A stretch of 64,000 nt of DNA from Onthophagus taurus (taxonomy: Eukaryota; Arthropoda; Insecta; Coleoptera; Scarabaeidae): contig NC_091971.1 of assembly GCF_036711975.1 (NCBI RefSeq), positions 31,689,501 to 31,753,500 of the forward strand, read 5' to 3'. Below the pieces are notes generated by a model. It made no database searches. It worked only from the letters and a program-made list of their open reading frames with translations, and had not been told where the DNA came from. Every line of letters starts with the position of its first letter. Positions within the stretch are counted from its first letter, which is position 1. Positions 22,276-33,059 of this stretch are shown here, piece by piece. The position numbers and the translations under genes are program-made.

Positions 22276-23670
22276 ATATATTACTGAGACAAATGTTTCT
22301 AAAATTTTGCCGATTGCTCTTTGAAATAATTTTACATCATCAACGTCGTCCGACTGATCCTTATCATTATTTTTTAAATGTAAATTACTGTCTGAAAAAG
22401 ATGAATTGCTGGTACAGTAGCTGCTGCAACCATAATTTAGTTCAGCATTATTATTGATTGTTTCAAGCCTATCTGACTTAATTAGTATTTTATGGAAAAC
22501 CATTTTGAGTCAAATACTTATCTATAGCAACATTCTTTGGGACACACAAAGCGGTCTGTAATATAATGAAAATATTCTAGATTAAAGAAGTACTTTCTTG
22601 TATCAAGAAAGCTTTACCACATTTATCGCATTTCATTTTGTTTCTTAAAAATAAAATTTATTGAAATTTGCTAACAATATCAAGAACATAAGGTGGACTG
22701 AACTGTTAAATTTTTCGATAAAGCGAATTTCTTCTGGATTTCAATTATTGTAGTTATATCACCTGACGTCTAAATAACATAATAATTACGTTATTACTGG
22801 TAAGAGGTGAAAGGTTACGTAAAATTTACCTTTGCCAGTTGAATAATGGAGTCTACTACTTCTACGGTTGAATATTTCCAGTGCAATAGTTGTAATAGAA
22901 AGTTGTAATAGTTGACTCACAAAGATGATATCTGATAATCATGAAACGACTAAGAATTTGTTATTAACTATGTATTACGATAACGTACCTTCGTCAGCTG
23001 GATCAACTATAATTTTATAAGCAATAACCCTCAGCTCTTCAACTGTTTGGTAAAACTTCTCCCAATTAGTATACAACTTCATGTGACCAGTTGGAAAACA
23101 TGATTTGATATCACAACTTATCTAAAACAAAAAGTTTTCAAATTAAACTTGAAGAAAAGTAATATCACAAAAATTTGTAATTTTAATACTGAACTTACTA
23201 AAACTTCACATCTTCGGTCGCTTAGGACAGGTCAAATGTGCAATAATTCTTCAACTGATGCACAATTTGCATTACTTCGCAAATGATAACTTTTTTGCCA
23301 TTTTTCAATTACTTGGGACCACGGCTCATTATTAACTTATACGATATGATATATGCTCTATATACGATACGCTACTACAAAATTTCATAAATTCAATATT
23401 TAAGTAACAACACTTATGAAATTGACTGTGGTTCGACATTTTCATATTACGAGAATCGTAAAAGAAGCGTACTAGAAAGAATTGTTCTAGTTACCTACTT
23501 CGATTCATAATCGACTATAATATACTATAAAATCCTTTTCCATAAGTCTGAAATACCGACTTTTTTAAGAGGACATAATGGAATGAGTTGTATACTTTTT
23601 ACATACCTTCAAAAATGTTTATAACTTCCGGCGTACAGCCCCATGATAGCAACAAACTTTTCACATCCAT
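22276..23670 (-). pseudogene. Degenerate multi-exon gene, upstream half
   Basis: Exon 1 (23670-23607) encodes MDVKSLLLSWGCTPEVINIF with a GTATGT donor, resembling the start of a SAM-like domain. Further pieces are EPWSQVIEKWQKSYHLRSN (about 23336-23203, one stop) and CFPTGHMKLYTNWEKFYQTV (about 23120-22989, GTACGT donor). A finger-like piece (RFVCPKECCYR, about 22550) and an exon ending ILETFVSVIY (22503-22280) follow before element C interrupts. Stops and lost splice sites make it a pseudogene. The order resembles uncharacterised repetitive insect proteins; I cannot name the family. Confidence 0.4.
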
Positions 23671-24049
23671 AACTAAACGAATTAAAGCAAGCAAACAACG
23701 TGGTGCTAAACGAAAAAAAACTAAGGCATAATATTGCCGAAAATATAAATGGCCTAATGTGCGATCAGACTCATCAGAGCGCTGTGCGTTTAACGAATGA
23801 AGTTCAGGTTATAACATGTTTGTACAGTAGAGAGTCTAGACTCTTGGATTACGTCATCACACCGAATATATTTCATCCAAGAATATTACCGGATAATTTA
23901 CTTAAATGAATCTTAAATCGTATATATGATTTTTATGTATGTACAGGGTGCGGCAATTAATTCTCCCACATTTGAAAGAGCTGTTAAATAAAAACGAAAT
24001 GAGATATTTGAAAAATTTTTTTTTATTCAAAAAGCTTGTATATTCAAGT

Positions 24050-24520
24050 TTTTTTGACTTAGGATTTAAAAATACTGTCGGCCAAATGACGGCCTTGGCG
24101 GGTGGCGCACATCTGGAGTCTTTCGCGGAAGTTTTCCATGACTCTCCTTAACATACCGTTGTCAACGTGAACGATTTCCTCCGCAATTGCCTCTTTTAAC
24201 CCTTCCAGGGTCCTAGGGCGATGTTTGAACACCTCAGCCTTGAGGTAACCCCACAGGAAAAAGTCACAGGGTCAATTCCGGCGAGCGAGGAGGCCAAGGA
24301 ATGTTCTCGTGTAGGGAGATCACCCGACCGGGGAACATGTCCTGCAGAATCTGACGCGAATGACGGGCTGTATGGGCCGTAGCCCCATCCTGCTCTAACC
24401 AGAAGTCCTCTCTGTTGTTCTCTTCCCCGTATTCCTCAATGTTTGGTCGCAAAAATTCCTCCAACATGTTACAGTATCGATGGGACGTCACGGTGACTGT
24501 AACACCGCCTTCCTCGAAGC
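24050..24520 (-). pseudogene. Mariner-like transposase, C-terminal third
   Basis: Reads FEEGGVTVTVTSHRYCNMLE, FWLEQDGATAHTARHSRQIL (second catalytic Asp), then WPPRSPELTL. A one-base slip follows near 24265 and the frame resumes CDFFLWGYLKAEVFKHRPRT (third Asp) to ATRQGRHLADSIF. The same domain order is seen in the open transposase at 27066. The upstream part is cut off exactly where the nested element at 24534 starts, and I do not find it on the other side. Confidence 0.75.
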
Positions 24521-24533
24521 TTGGTTTAATACA

Positions 24534-25860
24534 AGCTAGAGGGCGTTATCTGCAGCGGTTACATATTTTTGTGATTTTTGAAAAAAAGTTAAATGGAACG
24601 GTACTGTTTTTTTCACAGACCCTTAATCACTATAAAATTTGCTAAATAATAGTGAAAACCGCATCTCGATATCTCCATCCATTCTCGAATTCTAGAAGAA
24701 AATGTTAAAAATTCGTATATCTTAATCGGATCAAGTTACCTTAGGAAACAAATAAGAGACCACAAAAATATTATTATCTAGACCCTTACTTCACACTTTA
24801 TCCAAGCTTAGAACTGTTTCAAAACTACTTTTGAGGCGTGTTTAAAAGCTAACGGATCAATGAAACATCAACAATGATAATAAAACAAAATAAACCACAA
24901 CACGTAGAATAACTTAAATTTTTGGCAAAAATAGCTCACTAATGTGCGAAATGCCTTCCATAAACCTCAATGCATTTATTTAATCTAGTTTCGACGAAAA
25001 AAAACTTAAGTCTCGGCCCTGGACACGTTTCTACTGGTATTTAGAGTTTTGTCATATTTTCCCTGGTTATTGGTTTTTCTTGAAAAGTCAGGTCGTTTAG
25101 TCTACGCGATAGATAAAGGGGAGAAAGCAATGTGTGTTTTGCTCGAACCAAGAATGCATATTATGCAAGTTTACACCAGCTTGTGGACAGATGCTTCATG
25201 CATCCATAGCATTTGTGATCAAAGGTTTGGATTTGTCCAAATCATATTTAAAAGTCAATGATAATAGTTCAGTCTGTTATCATAATCGGTATCTGTTAAG
25301 GCCTGATGTAAAACAACGTGGTGGAGATATTATTTTCTTGAGGAATCTTGTGGACAATTGTTTTCGGAGTTTCCAGATTATTTGTGAACTCCATGCATTG
25401 CGCACCAATGTGATTTACGAATTCATAGAGATGTCTGAATGGGCTACACATTGCCAGTTTTCCGTAATCGCTAAATCAATTTTAAAAACACTTCTAGAGA
25501 AAAATGTCTTTCTTTGTCGTAATTGCATTGCACATTTTTGCCATGCAGTTGCATCGTATTCGAAACATTGAAAATAAATCATCATACGCTTCTTCGTTGG
25601 TAAATGACATGTTCACAGTTATCATGGTTATGTGATTTGTTTTTATCGATGAGGTAACTGGATCCGATTGAGGGCACTCGAGTTTTTAACATTTTCTTGT
25701 ATAATTCGAGAACGGGTGGCGATATCGAGATGCGGTTTTCACTAAAATTTAGCAAATTTTAAGGTGACTAAGAATCTGTGAAGTAAATAGTATCGTTCCA
25801 TTTAACTTTTCTTCAAAAATCACAAAAATATGTAATCGCTGCAGATAACGCCCTCTAGCT
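24534..25860. mobile_element. Nested element with about 165-bp imperfect inverted repeats
   Basis: The ends are AAGCTAGAGGGCGTTATCTG on the left and the inverted CGCCCTCTAGCTT on the right; similarity extends about 165 bp inward (to about 24700 and from about 25690), including GTTACATATTTTTGTGATTT. Between them the plus strand has an open frame of 145 codons (25134-25571) that I cannot assign and that may be chance. No clear target duplication was found. The element is probably non-autonomous. Confidence 0.55.
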
Positions 25861-26303
25861 TATTTGTTTTAAAGCAAACGGTCTTATTGAAAATATCTTT
25901 AAAAAGAGCATAAAATGCTCTTTCAAACAACACCAAAAATATTCAAATCGGTTGAATGGTCCAGGAGATATTAAAATGTAAACATATGAAAACGCATTGG
26001 CCTCCCCCTCCCTTATTATGACAGATATGAGAAATATCGCAAAACAAAAGCGATGCGGTATTATCCAAGCTATTAAATGATGTTGTCAAAATTATAGCTC
26101 ATCGTCTAAGTTTCTGAGATAGCGGCAATTTTATGTTTCTCAATGGCAGTTATGCCTCCTAGCGGTCGAATTACGAACTTCAAAATAATTTCCAGCTATT
26201 TCTCTTGGTCACTTTGCTTATAAAGATTTTTTTCCCAAACCTCTAGGCCTTACCGTTGTTGAGGTACAGCCGCTCCGTACGCTTAACAGGACACCTGTGT
26301 ATA
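25861..26303. other. Non-coding interior of the outer mariner-like element
   Basis: No gene. Contains a small inverted repeat AAAGAGCATAAAATGCTCTTT (about 25910-25932) and the phrase CTCCTAGCGGTCGAATTACG. Might be further nested sequence. Confidence 0.35.
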
Positions 26304-28872
26304 CAGGGTGAGTCAATAGTGCGGGGACGGAAGATAGTGGCTATACTATTGAAAATAAAAGAAATGTTTTTATGCCATCATATATTACCATCAAAGCTGT
26401 ATCGATTAAAATTATTTTCAGCTATACAGGGTGTTTCACTATTCCAGGACCATACTCAACTTCATTTTTTTAAATGGAACGCTATGTATTTTTTTACATA
26501 TTCTGATTTGCTGTCTTAAATGCTACGACTGCATATCTTGTTTTTAAATTTTGAATGCAAGGTTGCCAAGTTATTATTTTTTTTGTGAAAAAGTTTGAAA
26601 ATTCAGGTGGTCACTTAAAATTCGTTATCTGCATTAATATTGAATATTGAAGATTGCAATTTGGGGTGTCGATAAACAAAGCTTGGGTCTTTCGAACACT
26701 GTTCATACTATTGGATATCATTGTACAGGGTGTTTAGCAAAAGCGATTAATTTATGCAATGTTTGGAGAACCATAACTTTGTTATTTTAAATGGAACACC
26801 CCGTATTTTTCTAAGGTTTCGGATAGCCTTATTAATTCTCTTTTATTTTTGTTAAGCATATGATATATCTAATACGTGTACTTTTTGAGAAAATTAGACT
26901 GTTTTAAAAATGTCAGTATAAACGTGATTTATTTACAAAATGTAGGCTATGGAACAACATTTTTGAACATATAAGTAAGTTTATGTCGAAAAAGATATAG
27001 GTGCAATACACAATATTAAAAAAAATACAATGAAGAATTAAGCAACAACCATTAACAAAACAAAATTAAAGTAAATGTTCAATATAGCCTCCTTGTTGTT
27101 GAACACAAGTTTCAATTCGTCTAAGAAATGAAACATTAACGTTCTGCAACATGTTTACGTTTATTGTTTCAAACGCATCGCGAATACGATTCATCATATT
27201 TGCTTTCGTCGTTGGTGGTTCTTCATATACCAAGCTTTTTACATATCCCCACAAAAAAAAATCTAATTTTGTCAAATCCGGAGAACGTGGTGGCCATCTA
27301 ACAGGACCTCCTCTGCCTACCCACCGATCAACAAAAATTCTGTCTAAATGTCTTCTAACTATCCTACTATAGTGAGGTGGCGCACCGTCGTGCTGAAACC
27401 ACATTCTTTGCCGAACGTTTAGTGGAACATCTCCTAAAAGTGCTGGCAGGTGATTTTCCAAAAAATTCCAATAAGATTCTCCGTTAACGTTTCCCTCGAA
27501 AAAATACGGCCCGATCAAACAAGATCCTACTATCCCTGCCCAGACATTTACAGACCATCGATGTTGGTGGTCTACTGGTCGTATAAAATGAGGATTGATA
27601 GTATCATAATAATGAAAGTTATGGCGGTTAACGTAGCCATTTTTGTGAAACGTTGCCTCATCGCTGAATAATAGATAATCAAAAAAATTATACTCTTGTT
27701 GAACTTTTTCTAATGCCCATTCCGAAAATTCTAGCCTTTTCTGGAAATCAGTTGCATCAAGTTCTTGTACTAATTGAATATGGTATGGATGAAATTTATA
27801 TTTTCGTAAGATTCTTGAAACAGACGTTTGGCTGACGTTAAGCTCATTGCTTATTTTGCGTGTACTAGTGTGCGGGTTTTCAACTACCTTTAATAATACA
27901 GAAAGTTCGTTCTCTTCCCGAGTGGTTCGTTTCTCGCGATCTTTTTTTTCGTATTTGACGTGTCCTGTTCTTTCAAACCTTTCTTGAAGGTTTTCAAATG
28001 CTTCAACCCTAGGATGCCTACGCTCTGGAAATTGTTGAGCGTAAAGTCTAGAGGCAAGAAATGGATTTCGCTCTCCCGCACCCAAGAAATATACCATATC
28101 AATAAGTTCTTCTTGACTAAAATTCATTTTAATCAAACAACAGATTTTGGAAACACGTTATGAACAAACAAAGAGAAATCAAAACTTAATTGTTTGACAC
28201 TTCGTATTGCTATAAAAATCTTTTCAAAGCCTACTTTTTTTTAATAAATCACGTTTATGCCGACATTTTTAAAGCAGTCTAATTTTCTCAAAAAGTACAC
28301 GTATTAGAGATACCATATGCTTAACAAAAATGAAAGATAATTAATAAGGCTATCCGAAACCTTAGAAAAATACGGGGTGTTCCATTTAAAATAACAAAGT
28401 TATGGTTCTCCAAACATTGCATAAATTAATCGCTTTTGCTAAACACCCTGTACAATGATATCCAATAGTATGAACAGTGTTCGAAAGACCCAAGCTTTGT
28501 TTATCGACACCCCAAATTGCAATCTTCAATATTCAATATTAATGCAGATAACGAATTTTAAGTGACCACCTGAATTTTCAAACTTTTTCACAAAAAAAAT
28601 AATAACTTGGCAACCTTGCATTCAAAATTTAAAAACAAGATATGCAGTCGTAGCATTTAAGACAGCAAATCAGAATATGTAAAAAAATACATAGCGTTCC
28701 ATTTAAAAAAATGAAGTTGAGTATGGTCCTGGAATAGTGAAACACCCTGTATAGCTGAAAATAATTTTAATCGATACAGCTTTGATGGTAATATATGATG
28801 GCATAAAAACATTTCTTTTATTTTCAATAGTATAGCCACTATCTTCCGTCCCCGCACTATTGACTCACCCTG
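26304..28872 (-). mobile_element. IS630-Tc1-mariner-type element with about 650-bp inverted repeats
   Basis: TA at 26302-26303 and 28873-28874 flanks CAGGGTGAGTCAATAGTGCG on the left and its inverse on the right. The inverted similarity runs for about 645 bp on each side (26304-26950 and 28225-28872) with few differences. Each arm contains two more CAGGGTGTTT motifs facing the same way as the end (left arm about 26427 and 26735). The inner 1.3 kb is filled by one open transposase gene. Very long arms of this kind recall foldback elements; a close match between arms implies recent homogenisation or a young insertion. Confidence 0.9.
27066..28136 (-). CDS. IS630/mariner-like transposase, 356 codons, open
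   Basis: The N-terminus (MNFSQEELIDMVYFLGAGER, then RLYAQQFPERRHPRVEAF) matches the helix-turn-helix start known as DUF4817. A second HTH follows (STRKISNELNVSQTSVSRIL). The DDE_3-like core has YLLFSDEATFHKNG (first Asp), MWFQHDGAPPHYSRIV (second) and WPPRSPDLTKLDFFLWGYVK (third). By my count 41 residues separate the second and third Asp, a DD41D-type spacing. The frame is unbroken and the start at 28136 or 28127 lies well inside the arms. It would cut and paste the element at TA. Confidence 0.88.
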   Translation of the reverse strand: MIKMNFSQEELIDMVYFLGAGERNPFLASRLYAQQFPERRHPRVEAFENLQERFERTGHVKYEKKDREKRTTREENELSVLLKVVENPHTSTRKISNELNVSQTSVSRILRKYKFHPYHIQLVQELDATDFQKRLEFSEWALEKVQQEYNFFDYLLFSDEATFHKNGYVNRHNFHYYDTINPHFIRPVDHQHRWSVNVWAGIVGSCLIGPYFFEGNVNGESYWNFLENHLPALLGDVPLNVRQRMWFQHDGAPPHYSRIVRRHLDRIFVDRWVGRGGPVRWPPRSPDLTKLDFFLWGYVKSLVYEEPPTTKANMMNRIRDAFETINVNMLQNVNVSFLRRIETCVQQQGGYIEHLL

Positions 28873-29466
28873 TATATCTACGTGTACTTACATGTGTATA
28901 CATGAATATTTTTCTACGATTACATATAATATAGATATTCTTTCTTCAGTTTCAATTGTGGTTGTTAGTTATTTGTTCTCACTCGTTTCTGTAACTCTAA
29001 GTTCGGACTTGATTAGGGTGTGGTCAAGTACGTTCGTAAAGGTTTTATATAAGTCCGTGGCGCCCATTAACATCTTTGAATATTATTTTAAACCCACGCC
29101 GTCTCCACTGTCTAAAGGCTGGCTGAGGTAAGTAAACCTTTACGCAACCTTGACGTCGTCTTGGTGTTTTGTTTGCCTTTTTGTTTGTTTAAAAAGAAGT
29201 GCCACACGATCAGGGACCGGATCTGTGAACTGCAAACCATACCTTGTGCGGAACGCTCTCTGAGTGTTTGTAACGGAACCCCCCACGCCTCTGTCGCCAT
29301 CGATGCCCCTTCCACGATTTTTTGAAAAGTAGGAGAACCAATTGCCGCACCCTGTATAATAAACACACCATGGATTAAAATAAATGATTCTAATAGAATC
29401 ATAATCATCTAGCGTAGATTTTGAAACAAGTTCTAATATGTTTACTTAATACTTTTAACAATGCAG
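28873..29466. other. Non-coding remainder of the outer mariner-like element and its right flank
   Basis: No coding sequence is recognised up to 29354 apart from sequence likely to be the 5' leader of the outer transposase. The stretch 29357-29466 looks like intron of the Harbinger gene that follows. Confidence 0.4.
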
Positions 29467-30217
29467 TATCTGGTTTAAGTGGAACAAATGGATTTCCTGG
29501 AGTGATTGGGGCAATTGACGGAAGTCACATCAAAATTGACAAGCCAAAGAACGACCCCGACTCATATTTAAATAGAAAACATTATTTCTCGATTCAGGTA
29601 AGAAATAATTTATATTGAAATAGGAATATAGTAAATATATATAGTCTTGTATCTGTTACATACAAAATATTTTGTAGATGCAAGTTGTTTGTGATCATAC
29701 TCGCAAAATAAGGGCCATATTTATTGGATATCCAGGCTCCGTTCATGATAGCAGAGTGTTCAGAACATCACCATTGTCGGAAACATTAGCAGAAAAATGT
29801 GGAGAATTGTACTTATTGGGCGATAGTGGATACCCCTGTCAACGACATCTGTTAACGCCCTTTAAAGATAGATGTCAGCTGACTGAAAACCAACGTAATT
29901 TTAACGTTAAGTTATCTTCAAATAGATATGTAATTGAACATTGTTTTGGTTTACTGAAGCAAAGATTTCGACAATTATTTCATCTCAAACTTAAGGATAT
30001 TTCACTAATTGCAAATTTTATAAGAGCTTGTTGTGTTTTGCACAACTTAGCAGTAGACAATGATTTACTTGTATTGGATGATGTTGAAGATGAAGTAAAT
30101 AATGACATTGCAGTTCAAGCTGTAGGCAATATAGCCAACAATGAGGAGGATGAAGCTGACAATGGAGATGGAATTCAACATAGAAATTTTATAGCAAATA
30201 ATGTTTTAACTAGGTAG
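29467..30217 (+). CDS. Harbinger transposase H3 (HARBI1-like), exons 29467-29597 and 29678-30217
   Basis: The first visible exon starts after ATGCAG and reads GFPGVIGAIDGSHIKIDKPK (first Asp), ending SIQ before GTAAGA. The next exon starts after TTTGTAG and reads IFIGYPGSVHDSRVF, LLGDSGYPCQRHLLTPF (second Asp) and NRYVIEHCFGLLKQRFRQL (Glu), then an acidic tail. The DDE_4 core is complete and open. Upstream exons with the N-terminal domain are not visible; the outer mariner-like element lies just before. The partner gene follows on the opposite strand, convergent, 11 bp away. Confidence 0.82.
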
Positions 30218-30227
30218 TCAACCAGGA

Positions 30228-31186
30228 GGTTTAGAATAACGATTTTTGTTTCTAATTACATTTTTCTTCAATTAGATCATTTGCCCTTCTTCTCTCTAAT
30301 AATTTTTGGTCCTCCAGTTGCATTTTTCTATCAAGAGCTTGCATCTCCAACTGAATTTTTTCCTCGTAATACCTTCTGCGGTCTGTACGCATCTCTTCTA
30401 AAATTTCATTTTTTTGGATTATACTTTTTCTCCTTTTTGAGTTTATTGGATTGTGTAGTAAATTATTTTTTTTAGGCGCCCTTTTGGGTATGATCTCTTT
30501 TTGGGTATCATCTTTTCTTCTAAGTTCATTGATGGTTTCATCAATGGGTTGTGGTTCTTCTTCTACATTTTCAAATGGTTGTTCAATGATTTGGTCACTG
30601 GTTTGTGATGGATATTATTTTGCGTTACTGGATAGCAGGATTTCGGGATGAATGTTTTTCTTCTTTCCAAACACTTCATTCATTTCCGTTTCAAATTCGA
30701 AACATTTCCTTCCCCTACCGGTTTTATGTGCATTGTCAATAAACTTTTTGTAGTTCCGTTCCAATACTCGCCATCTGTTATCGCAATTATTAGCTGACAC
30801 ATTCAGCTTATAATTTTTATTTAATTCTTCAGGAATCAACTCCCACATCTTTTTTAAATTTCTAATTTCTATCCCACCCACTTTATGTCTGTATTTTTTA
30901 TACAAATCGATCATTAATTTTGTGGAATTAACTGTCCAGATTTTATATTCTTGTTGTTGCAAGTCTTGTAGAATTACGGAAGAATTGTCTAAAAGGACAA
31001 ACAAATATCAATATTATTACACAGCAAAATTGCCTAACATACTTCTTTAATGATTAATCCAAATATTCAGATGACATCTTATTTATTAATTTTAACTAGA
31101 TTTTATTTCATTAGTGTGCCTACTTCCGTAGTAAACGTTTAGTTTATAATTAATAAATTGCTATAATTACCTGGCAATACATCCAT
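30228..31186 (-). pseudogene. Myb/SANT-like accessory gene of Harbinger H3
   Basis: A 16-bp first exon (31186-31171, MDVLP) with donor GTAATT joins the second exon at 30990, giving MDVLP-D-NSSVILQDLQ. The second exon has the trihelix Myb/SANT-like domain: KIWTVNSTKLMIDLYKKYRH, MWELIPEELNKNY, CDNRWRVLERNYKKFID. A stop occurs at 30615-30617, after which the same frame continues with a polar, coiled-coil-like tail (EEKIQLEMQALDRKMQLEDQ) to about 30260. Either the tail is lost by this stop or it marks decay. The family is the known DNA-binding partner of Harbinger transposases. Confidence 0.65.
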
Positions 31187-31452
31187 TTCGTATAACGCGT
31201 ATTATAACCAAGTCACCAAGCCACAACTAACTGATACTCACTTAAAGTTAGGTTATGTCACCGGAGATTTGTTTTCATATTTTTACTGTTCGAGCTGTGA
31301 CAAATATCGTACTAGTTCGCAATTAATCGTTACATGCGCATGCGCATTCATGAATGCACTAATTTGTCATAAACTTATACCTAATTCTCTGCTCGAACAA
31401 ACCTAATATGACACGCAGTGTCCAACACTTTTGTCTGCTACACCTTCAATAA

Positions 31453-31483
31453 CATTTGAAGGGTCTATTAGACCCTTCAAATG
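31453..31483. repeat. Perfect 31-bp palindrome
   Basis: CATTTGAAGGGTCTA is followed by one T and its exact inverse TAGACCCTTCAAATG. It lies in a non-coding stretch (31187-31553) between the Harbinger pair and the next fragment. It may be two abutting element ends or a regulatory site; neither can be shown. Confidence 0.6.
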
Positions 31484-31553
31484 GTAGCTGATATTCTCCA
31501 CCACTATAACTTTCGGAAAAATTTCAAAAGAAAGTTGACATGCCGTGAAGGTT

Positions 31554-32260
31554 TCAAAAATGATATATGCGTAAGTTACAGCCTAACACAGCCGGTACTT
31601 TCATAGTTTTGTCTCCACAGCAACTGTTGACCGCCACAGGTTTAAGGAATTCTTGCAGAAGTTGCTCGAACAAGTGCTGAGTATAGGTGTTTGCCGGTAA
31701 TAATAGTAATTTATTTTGTGTTTCGGTAATGTTTTTTAAACATGTGTTACATTTGGTAACTACCTTTAATGATGATGGAAGGTAATTGTCAATATTGTCT
31801 AGTAACTGGGAAATCGTCATCAACATATTATCAGTTTTCTTAACTAGCGTTTGGAAGGAGGTACTATCACAGTACGAATGGCAAAGAAGTATCTGTATTA
31901 AGCTGTCAAAGGTGCAAGTATTACTTATTACTACTTTACGATTTTCAATATTTTGTGGTCTTAACATTAACTGATTTTCGTTTTTTCGAACACCAATCGA
32001 AAGTTGTGTGCTCAGCGCATTCATGTCCATGTGGGACCATTCGCTTTATGGGTTTAAATATGAATACATTTTTCTTTCGTTGAGAGGTGCTTGGTTACTC
32101 CCATTTTCGTGTTCGTCCCGTTCGCTCAACGATTCATTTTTGAACTCCTGTGCTGGTGATTGTTTTGCGGAAGCTATTTTAATTGAGCCATCCAGGCATT
32201 TAATATGTTCAAACACAAATCTGCTTGGAGGAGTCTTGTATCTACGTCACCCATTTTTAC
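31554..32260 (-). pseudogene. Repetitive gene of unknown function with NTCTFDSL motif
   Basis: The open part (32030-31554) reads MDMNALSTQLSIGVRKNENQ, then VVISNTCTFDSLIQILLCHS and two Cys pairs (CNTCL, CCGDK). Upstream on the same strand FVFEHIKCLDGSIKIASAKQ and KMYSYLNP are readable to about 32230, with one stop. The N-T-C-x-FDSL block looks like the Cys loop of papain-fold peptidases such as ubiquitin hydrolases, but no His or Asp partner can be placed. I recall this order of motifs in repetitive insect proteins. The C-terminal part is missing. Confidence 0.4.
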
Positions 32261-32469
32261 ACTATTCAATAATGATACTTCATAATGTAATATTACAGAT
32301 AAATGCTGTATCAAATAGGCTTTCTTTAAAAAAATAATAATAACAACAATAATCATAATAAGCTTTATTACAGATTATAAATTACATAAGCTAAACGTTG
32401 ACAACAAAACTACAGTCAGTATGGCGCCATTAGGCTGTGACGTTTAGACGACGATCTGCGCAGAACGGT

Positions 32470-32740
32470 TGAAAAATCGAATCCTTTCGGTTCTACCTTA
32501 TATTCTTATACCATGGTGCAACCCTTGATTTTGCGAAAATCAAATGACTGCCCCTGTCGACACCACAGGCACGAATATAAATGCACTCCCGTATGCTTTC
32601 GTTGATACGTCCGAAAATCTATGCAACTCTAATGGCCTTGAATACTGAAGCAATATATGCCGCGGAACAAGAATTGAATTAAGATAAGGTACCTGTTCAC
32701 GGAATTTAACATAACTTGTATGGATATGATTTCGCTTCAT
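32470..32740 (-). pseudogene. BEL/Pao retrotransposon polyprotein fragment
   Basis: Reads LVPRHILLQYSRPLELHRFS then DVSTKAYGSAFIF, equivalent to the BEL/Pao block ElHGFsDAS-xAYg that opens the RNase H-like domain; IFAKSRVAPWYKNIR follows in another frame. Only this piece is present, without LTRs, reverse transcriptase or integrase. Confidence 0.65.
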
Positions 32741-33059
32741 CCCAATTTAAGCCTGCTTTTCATATTTGTTGCAAAATGATTATTACGTTTATGATTACTG
32801 AATACAACAACCTAAGTGGATCAAACACTTGTGCAATATCGGATAAAATCGTGCGTTTATTGATATTATAATAGGTATCTTCACTGATTTGATATCTATA
32901 TTATACTATAGCAGGTGTAGAAGCATTATTCCATATTAGTTGAACACCGTATTAATAAAATTATGTATCCTACCTGTGAGATAGCTTGAGGTGATAGGAC
33001 GGCCGACTCCGTAAACTATTAGTTTAGCGGTATCTTATAGCTAGCTTATCTAATAGATG
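32741..33059. other. Spacer between BEL/Pao and Copia fragments
   Basis: AT-rich and non-coding as far as I can see. Confidence 0.4.

Larger units (their letters stand above)
23944..29354 (-). mobile_element. Outer mariner-like element holding two nested elements
   Basis: TA flanks both ends (23942-23943, 29355-29356). Inverted ends: CAGGGTGCGGCAATTAATTC on the left and CAGGGTGCGGCAATTGGTTC read inward from the right. The CAGGGTG start with TA duplication fits the IS630-Tc1-mariner superfamily. Only the last third of a transposase is readable (24050-24520). Two further elements sit inside (24534-25860 and 26304-28872). A stretch at 29100-29350 is the likely 5' untranslated part. Confidence 0.75.

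Noticed and set aside
19245-22283. TATTA as a 5-bp duplication for element C
   Set aside because: It also repeats at both edges, but only the 4-bp ATAT reading restores the interrupted coding frame.
25134-25571. 145-codon frame as a real gene
   Set aside because: Lies inside a repeat-flanked element, is not recognisable,and overlaps another frame of similar length. It may be chance.
26256-26519. Frame repeated at 28657-28857
   Set aside because: Identical only because the two inverted arms of the mariner-like element carry the same sequence.
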